From Anaerolinea sp. (GTDB taxonomy: Bacteria > Chloroflexota > Anaerolineae > Anaerolineales > Anaerolineaceae), in contig JAIWNK010000106.1 of the NCBI GenBank assembly GCA_020216845.1, positions 1-10,000 of the forward strand: a stretch of DNA of 10,000 bases. The letters run 5' to 3'. Below the pieces are notes generated by a model. The model worked only from the letters and a program-made list of their open reading frames with translations, had not been told where the DNA came from and ran no database searches. Of this stretch, positions 6,045-10,000 are shown in pieces (within the stretch, counting starts at the first letter, position 1; each line of letters starts with the position of its first letter). The position numbers and the translations under genes are program-made.

Positions 6045-7415
6045 CTAACCTGTTGGACCGCGCAACGGCAACCACACACAAAACGTGCTTCCCTCTCCTT
6101 CTTGCGACGTGACTTCAATCGTGCCACCATGATTCCGCACAATCCAATAAGAAATCGACAGCCCTAACCCAAAACCGCTCCCCTTACGCCGTGTACGCGA
6201 ACGCTCTCCCCGATAAAACCGTTCAAAGATATGTGGCAAATCGGCTGGCGCAATACCCGGCCCTGTATCACGAACAATCACCTGTGCCTGCTCGCCCACC
6301 TGTCGCAACGTTATCGAGACTTCTCCACCCGCCGGCGTATACATCACTGCGTTACTGACCAAATTAAGCAGCACCTGCTTTAGCCGATCCCGATCCCCCT
6401 GCACCTGCACCGGCTGCACCTCGCCCAACACAATGCGCAATTTATCCCCCGCCAAAACCTGAACATGCTGAAACACTTCCATCAAAACATCATCCAAATC
6501 CACCGCTGCCACAGCCAAAGGCATTTTGCCCGATTCAGCCTGTGCCAACAACAACAAATCTCCCACCATGCGCGTCAGGCGGTCCACTTCACTATCAATT
6601 GCTGACAGCGATTCCTGATCCATCTCCCCCATTCGTCGCATCAACCCCACTTCACCTTTGATGACCGTCAACGGCGTGCGCAGCTCATGACTAACATCCG
6701 CCAGAAACCGCCGCTGCGCAGTGAAAAGCTGCTCCAATCGCTCCAAAATGCTGTTAAATTCACGCGCCAGACGCCCCACCTCATCATCCGGAGCAATGCT
6801 GAGCGGAATGCGACGAGACAAATCTTCTGCTTGAACAATTGTTGGCACTTCCTCTGCCATACGCCGCAAAGGCGCCACAGCGTGCCCAGTTAGCACCCAA
6901 GCGAGCCCTAAGACAATCAGCGTCAGACCGATGGTCCCACCAATCAAAATAACCCGCAAGGCCTGTTGAACCTTCTCTACCCACTGCAAGCTATACCCAA
7001 CCATCAACATCCCCATCGGCCCACGTCGCGTCACCAACGGCACGCTCAAAACTCGCAGCTGCCCATACTCCCCTTGCGTCGTTGTGTAAACAGGTTGCCA
7101 GATTCGCCATCCCAACTCATCAAGTGCCCCCAATGGCGCATTACTGGTTGCAAACAACAGGCGTCGGTCAATACTCCAAACCTGAATGATATACGAATCC
7201 CCAGGTCTGAATTGGCGAAAAGCCAGAACATTGAATTGTCCCGCCCCAGAAACCCGCAAATCTTTCAAAAACGCGTCTGCCACATCCGCCAAATGCGTAT
7301 CCACCCAATCCAACGCATAACCACTGACCGCAAAATAACTTGCTGCGCTCAGCAGAATCAAAGCCACACCGGTGAGAATCGTCACCAGCAAGGTCAGTCG
7401 AAAACGAAACGACAT
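6045..7415 (-). CDS. Two-component sensor histidine kinase
   Basis: A 456-residue inner-membrane kinase. The first helix spans about residues 7-29 and the second about 153-175, bracketing an extracytoplasmic sensor region of roughly 120 residues with no recognised fold. A HAMP linker follows (about 176-228), beginning at the AVAPLRRM segment. The HisKA dimerisation domain carries the phosphorylated His243 in VSHELRTP. The ATP-binding domain shows the N box (NLVSNAV, Asn351/Asn355), G1 (DTGPGIA, Asp383), F box (FERFYRGE) and G2 (GFGLGLS, 414-420). All catalytic motifs are intact. ATG 7415 follows the regulator stop with one base between, so the two are made from one message and form a cognate pair. 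The stimulus cannot be read; envelope-stress or antimicrobial-sensing kinases have a similar layout. Confidence 0.95.
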   Translation of the reverse strand: MSFRFRLTLLVTILTGVALILLSAASYFAVSGYALDWVDTHLADVADAFLKDLRVSGAGQFNVLAFRQFRPGDSYIIQVWSIDRRLLFATSNAPLGALDELGWRIWQPVYTTTQGEYGQLRVLSVPLVTRRGPMGMLMVGYSLQWVEKVQQALRVILIGGTIGLTLIVLGLAWVLTGHAVAPLRRMAEEVPTIVQAEDLSRRIPLSIAPDDEVGRLAREFNSILERLEQLFTAQRRFLADVSHELRTPLTVIKGEVGLMRRMGEMDQESLSAIDSEVDRLTRMVGDLLLLAQAESGKMPLAVAAVDLDDVLMEVFQHVQVLAGDKLRIVLGEVQPVQVQGDRDRLKQVLLNLVSNAVMYTPAGGEVSITLRQVGEQAQVIVRDTGPGIAPADLPHIFERFYRGERSRTRRKGSGFGLGLSISYWIVRNHGGTIEVTSQEGEGSTFCVWLPLRGPTG

Positions 7416-7416
7416 C

Positions 7417-8094
7417 TCACTCGTTCTCGCGCAGCACGTATCCCACGCTGCGCACAGTGTATAACAAACGCGCCTCTCCGTTTTGTTCTAATTTCTGGCG
7501 CAGGTAGCGAATATACACATCCAACACATTGCTTTCACCGCCAAAATCATACCCCCACACTCGATCAAAGATCATCTCTCGCGACAAAACCTGACGCGGA
7601 TGACGCAAAAACATTTCCAACAAATCATATTCTTTGGCCGTCAAGGTAATCACTCGCCCATTACGCATGGCTTGTCGGGTAGAAGTATCCAACGAAAGAT
7701 CCGCAAAAGTGAGCACCGTGCTGTGATCAGGTTGTGCGCGCCGCAACAGGGCCCGCACCCGTGCCAGCAACTCATCCAACTCAAACGGCTTAACCATATA
7801 ATCATCTGCGCCTGCATCCAAGCCTTGCACACGATCTTGCAATGTATCCTTTGCTGTCAACATCAAAATCGGCAACGCACCTTCCAGGCGCAATCGCTGA
7901 CAAACCTCCAAGCCATCCAAATCGGGCAACATCCAATCCAAGATAACCAAATCCGGACGCGTCTGCATTGCCTTGGCCAGTCCGGTCTCTCCATCCAAAG
8001 CCTCATCCACCAAATACCCCTCCATCACCAGGCTGCGTTTCAAAACGCGCACAATTGCCTCGTCGTCTTCAATGATCAAAATCCGTTCTTTCAT
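7417..8094 (-). CDS. OmpR/PhoB-family response regulator
   Basis: A 225-residue DNA-binding regulator. The receiver domain (residues 1-115) has the acidic pocket (Glu9-Asp10-Asp11), the phospho-acceptor Asp53 (ILDWMLP), Thr80 and Lys102 (KPFELDELL). The C-terminal winged helix (about 125-222) has the family pattern [16 protein letters not shown], then a recognition region with [15 protein letters not shown], and ends in [10 protein letters not shown]. It is phosphorylated by the kinase encoded immediately downstream and controls transcription; its targets are unknown. An upstream in-frame start at 8157 adds 21 residues without family similarity. ATG 8094 is chosen because GGAGG lies 5 nt upstream and the protein then begins [11 protein letters not shown], as usual for the family. 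The gene is transcribed divergently from RNase D. Confidence 0.95.
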   Translation of the reverse strand: MKERILIIEDDEAIVRVLKRSLVMEGYLVDEALDGETGLAKAMQTRPDLVILDWMLPDLDGLEVCQRLRLEGALPILMLTAKDTLQDRVQGLDAGADDYMVKPFELDELLARVRALLRRAQPDHSTVLTFADLSLDTSTRQAMRNGRVITLTAKEYDLLEMFLRHPRQVLSREMIFDRVWGYDFGGESNVLDVYIRYLRQKLEQNGEARLLYTVRSVGYVLRENE

Positions 8095-8125
8095 CTTTGC
8101 CTCCGGGAAATTGGTTACTGGATTA

Positions 8126-8131
8126 ATTATA
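8126..8131 (-). promoter_or_regulatory. Putative -10 box for the two-component operon
   Basis: TATAAT on the - strand would start transcription near 8119, leaving a leader of about 25 nt that contains GGAGG. No consensus -35 is visible at 17 bp, which could fit an activated or self-regulated promoter. Confidence 0.45.
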
Positions 8132-8161
8132 TACCTTTCTCTAAAACTCACGCCCATGCAT

Positions 8162-8167
8162 TATAAT
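8162..8167 (+). promoter_or_regulatory. Putative -10 box for RNase D, consistent with a leaderless transcript
   Basis: TATAAT ends 6 bp before ATG 8174. With normal -10 spacing (hexamer at -12 to -7) transcription begins on the A of that ATG. No Shine-Dalgarno is seen before ATG 8174 or before the alternative ATG 8156. The -35 region is poor. Confidence 0.45.
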
Positions 8168-8173
8168 CAAATT

Positions 8174-9304
8174 ATGGAAATTTCACTTTTACCCGCTCCC
8201 GTTTGGGTCAACACACCATCTTCTTTCACCCATTTGGTGCACGACCTGTCTACACAGCCTCGCCTGGCAATTGACACCGAATCAAACAGCCTGTATGCCT
8301 ATCAAGAACGTGTTTGTCTGATCCAGTTTTCCACGGCAAGCACCGATTATCTGCTCGACCCATTTGCTCTATCAGACCTTTCAGCACTTGCTCCCATCTT
8401 TTCCAACCCACAAATTGAAAAAGTCTTCCACGCCTCAGAATACGACATCATCTGCCTACGCCGCGACTATCAATTCTCCTTCACCAACATTTTTGACACA
8501 ATGCAGGCAGCACGCATCTTAGGCCGTCCCGCTGTTGGCCTTGGCTCGATCCTTGAAGCCGAATTTGGCCTAAAAGTCAACAAACGTTATCAGCGCGCAG
8601 ATTGGGGCGTTCGTCCCATTCCTCCCGAAATGCTGAACTATGCACGCCTGGACACTCACTACTTATTACCCCTCCGAGACCGCCTGGCAGAAGCACTGCA
8701 AGCTGCTGGGCTTTGGCAACTTGCTCTAGAAGAATTTGAACGCCTTTGCAACCCGGCCATCCCTGCCTCTGAAAACGGCAACGCACGCATCCTCAACAGT
8801 CGCGAACTCAACGCCCGGCAAAACACCGTCTTGCACGAACTCTGTCACTATCGCGACCAGCAAGCCCGTCGTCTCAACGTGCCACCCTTCAAAGTGCTGA
8901 GCAATGACATGCTCATTGAAATTGCTCAACACTGCCCACAAACCCCCACTGCATTAGAAACGCTTGTTCACCTCCCCGCCCGACTGCGCTCCCGTCATGG
9001 CGAACAAATTTTGCGCGCCGTGCAAAAGGGGCTTTCTGCCCCACTCGCGCAACGACCCTCTGCCACCCCTCGCCCAGATGAAGCATATCTGATGCGCGCC
9101 GAGAAACTGCGAGAATGGCGCAAACAAGCTGCCCAAAAAATGGGCGTCGAGTCAGATATCATCTTGCCGCGCGAGACGCTTGAGGCCATCGCCAGTGCCA
9201 ATCCGCAAACCATGCACGAACTTGCGCAAGTGATGGGCAAGCTAACATGGCGGCTTGAACATTACGGCCAAGAGATTCTTAATACATTGCATTCCAAGGA
9301 GTAA
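8174..9304 (+). CDS. rnd: Ribonuclease D (DEDDy 3'-5' exoribonuclease with two HRDC domains)
   Basis: A 376-residue exoribonuclease that trims 3' ends of tRNA and other stable RNA precursors. The DEDDy catalytic set is complete: Asp34 and Glu36 in LAIDTES (Exo I), Asp91 in FHASEYD (Exo II), and Tyr156/Asp160 in YARLDTHYLLPL (Exo III). Two HRDC-like helical domains follow at about 206-285 and 300-375, giving the length and layout of E. coli RNase D (about 375 residues). A longer in-frame reading from 7973 overlaps the divergent regulator and adds unrelated residues. I choose ATG 8174 because TATAAT lies just upstream and the protein begins normally; ATG 8156 is possible and adds six residues. 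Lys-Glu codons at the end supply the ribosome site for the next gene. Confidence 0.93.
   Translation: MEISLLPAPVWVNTPSSFTHLVHDLSTQPRLAIDTESNSLYAYQERVCLIQFSTASTDYLLDPFALSDLSALAPIFSNPQIEKVFHASEYDIICLRRDYQFSFTNIFDTMQAARILGRPAVGLGSILEAEFGLKVNKRYQRADWGVRPIPPEMLNYARLDTHYLLPLRDRLAEALQAAGLWQLALEEFERLCNPAIPASENGNARILNSRELNARQNTVLHELCHYRDQQARRLNVPPFKVLSNDMLIEIAQHCPQTPTALETLVHLPARLRSRHGEQILRAVQKGLSAPLAQRPSATPRPDEAYLMRAEKLREWRKQAAQKMGVESDIILPRETLEAIASANPQTMHELAQVMGKLTWRLEHYGQEILNTLHSKE
9296..9301 (+). promoter_or_regulatory. Shine-Dalgarno AAGGAG inside the end of rnd
   Basis: AAGGAG lies 7 nt before ATG 9309 and is made of the last two sense codons of rnd. It fixes the start of the nuclease gene and suggests co-translation. 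Confidence 0.7.
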
Positions 9305-9308
9305 GCTC

Positions 9309-10000
9309 ATGCAAATTCATTTTCACGGCGCTGCTCAAACCGTCACCGGTTCGCAATATGTTATCGAAATTAACGGCAAACATCTCATGTTGGAATGCGG
9401 GCTGTTCCAAGGCAAACGCAATCAATACTACGAACGCAACCTCAATTTTCGCATTCCCGCCCCCAAAATAGATGCCGTCATCCTCTCTCACGCCCACATT
9501 GACCACAGCGGCAACCTGCCCAACCTGGTGCGACAAGGCTTCTCAGGACCAATTTATGCCACCCCCGCAACCGCGCGCCTGACCGAAATCATGCTGCTTG
9601 ATTCGGGCCACATTCAAGAAGCAGATGTTGAATTTGTCAACAAAAAGCGCCTACGACGCGGCGAAGAGCCAATCCAACCGCTCTACACCCAACAAGATGC
9701 GCTTCGCGTACGCCCTTATTTGACCCCCATCCCATATGAACAAGTCTTTGAGCCCCTACCCGGCGTCACAGCGCGCTTCTTTGAAGCCGGTCACATCCTC
9801 GGCTCAGCCTCTGTTTTTCTCACACTCGAAGAAAAAGGGCAGCGTGTTACACTGTGGTTCTCCGGCGACATTGGTCGCGAAAAGCTGCCATTGCTCAAAG
9901 ACCCAATTCTCCCCTTCGGGGAAATAGATTACCTGTTGATGGAATCCACCTATGGTGACAAGCCACACCGCGACCCAGAAGAAGCTTTTCGCGAATTTTC
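9309..10000 (+). CDS. Metallo-beta-lactamase/beta-CASP RNA-processing nuclease (YSH1/CPSF73-like), N-terminal part
   Basis: The reading frame is open from ATG 9309 to the window end, giving about 230 residues; the rest is cut off. The protein starts MQIHFHGAAQTVTGS, typical of the bacterial YSH1-like (COG1236) group. The zinc ligands are visible: HAHIDH (His61, His63, Asp65, His66), His162 in AGHILGSAS, and Asp187 in FSGDIG. LMESTYGD marks the passage into the beta-CASP domain that makes these enzymes nucleic-acid specific. Relatives cleave RNA as endonucleases and in some cases as 5'-3' exonucleases; the activity here is inferred. The gene begins 4 nt after the RNase D stop, with a good AAGGAG, so both are probably in one operon. 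DNA nucleases of the same fold are a less likely alternative. Confidence 0.92.
   Translation, partial: MQIHFHGAAQTVTGSQYVIEINGKHLMLECGLFQGKRNQYYERNLNFRIPAPKIDAVILSHAHIDHSGNLPNLVRQGFSGPIYATPATARLTEIMLLDSGHIQEADVEFVNKKRLRRGEEPIQPLYTQQDALRVRPYLTPIPYEQVFEPLPGVTARFFEAGHILGSASVFLTLEEKGQRVTLWFSGDIGREKLPLLKDPILPFGEIDYLLMESTYGDKPHRDPEEAFREF

Noticed and set aside
6966..7649. Long open frame on the + strand opposite the histidine kinase
   Set aside because: It lies antisense to an intact kinase and crosses into the regulator gene; its product is rich in Gln, His, Arg and Pro with no domain pattern.
8095..8157. 21-residue N-terminal extension of the response regulator
   Set aside because: A strong GGAGG sits before ATG 8094, and receiver domains start right at [11 protein letters not shown].
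7600..8166. Open frame on the + strand opposite the response regulator
   Set aside because: Entirely explained as antisense of a clear OmpR-family gene; no protein family features and no ribosome site.
7973..8173. N-terminal extension of RNase D
   Set aside because: It overlaps the divergent regulator, reads as low-complexity Ser/Thr/Arg-rich sequence, and RNase D family proteins begin near residue MEISLL.
1..10000. A novel defence, mobile or secretion system
   Set aside because: No transposase, integrase, toxin-antitoxin pair, CRISPR, restriction gene or direct-repeat boundary is visible; all but two or three genes belong to common housekeeping or metabolic families.

Overview
The window looks like ordinary chromosomal DNA from a free-living bacterium of moderate G+C content. 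Chloroflexota, perhaps Anaerolineae, is my best guess. It rests on gene types and protein style: a MoaD pair of the kind often found near tungsten aldehyde oxidoreductases, a short GH1 glycosidase, and RNase D beside a CPSF-like nuclease. There is no rRNA or other marker to confirm it. Most of the window is tightly packed with protein genes. No gap between genes exceeds about 135 bp. I see no tRNA, rRNA, CRISPR array, insertion sequence or prophage gene.

Layout. Bases 1-490 (+) hold the end of a MoaD/ThiS-type sulfur carrier (C-terminal Gly-Gly-Gly) and a second MoaD-like protein without the glycine tail. Bases 457-3123 (-) hold a two-gene unit: a large HD-domain protein followed by an MFS transporter, whose 3' end overlaps the MoaD-like gene by 34 bp. 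Bases 3256-5177 (+) hold a GH1 beta-glycosidase overlapping a histidine phosphatase by ATGA. Bases 5248-5997 (+) hold a four-helix membrane protein of unknown function with a proline-rich tail, its own promoter and a strong terminator. Bases 6045-8094 (-) hold an OmpR-type response regulator and its histidine kinase, 1 nt apart. Bases 8174-10000 (+) hold RNase D and, 4 nt later, the start of a metallo-beta-lactamase/beta-CASP nuclease cut by the window end.

Functional units that can be argued: cofactor/sulfur-carrier genes, a sugar hydrolase transcribed with a phosphatase, a complete two-component system, and a probable RNA-processing pair. Putative -10 boxes (TATAAT) lie before the HD gene, GH1, the membrane protein, the regulator and RNase D. 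The RNase D box is placed so that transcription would begin at the start codon itself, suggesting a leaderless message.

The + strand appears richer in C than G even across genes on the - strand, which would fit the + strand being the lagging strand. I do not find a convincing new defence or mobile system. The most interesting points are the probable leaderless rnd, a Shine-Dalgarno formed by the MoaD glycine codons, the uncharacterised HD protein, and the RNase D/beta-CASP pairing.
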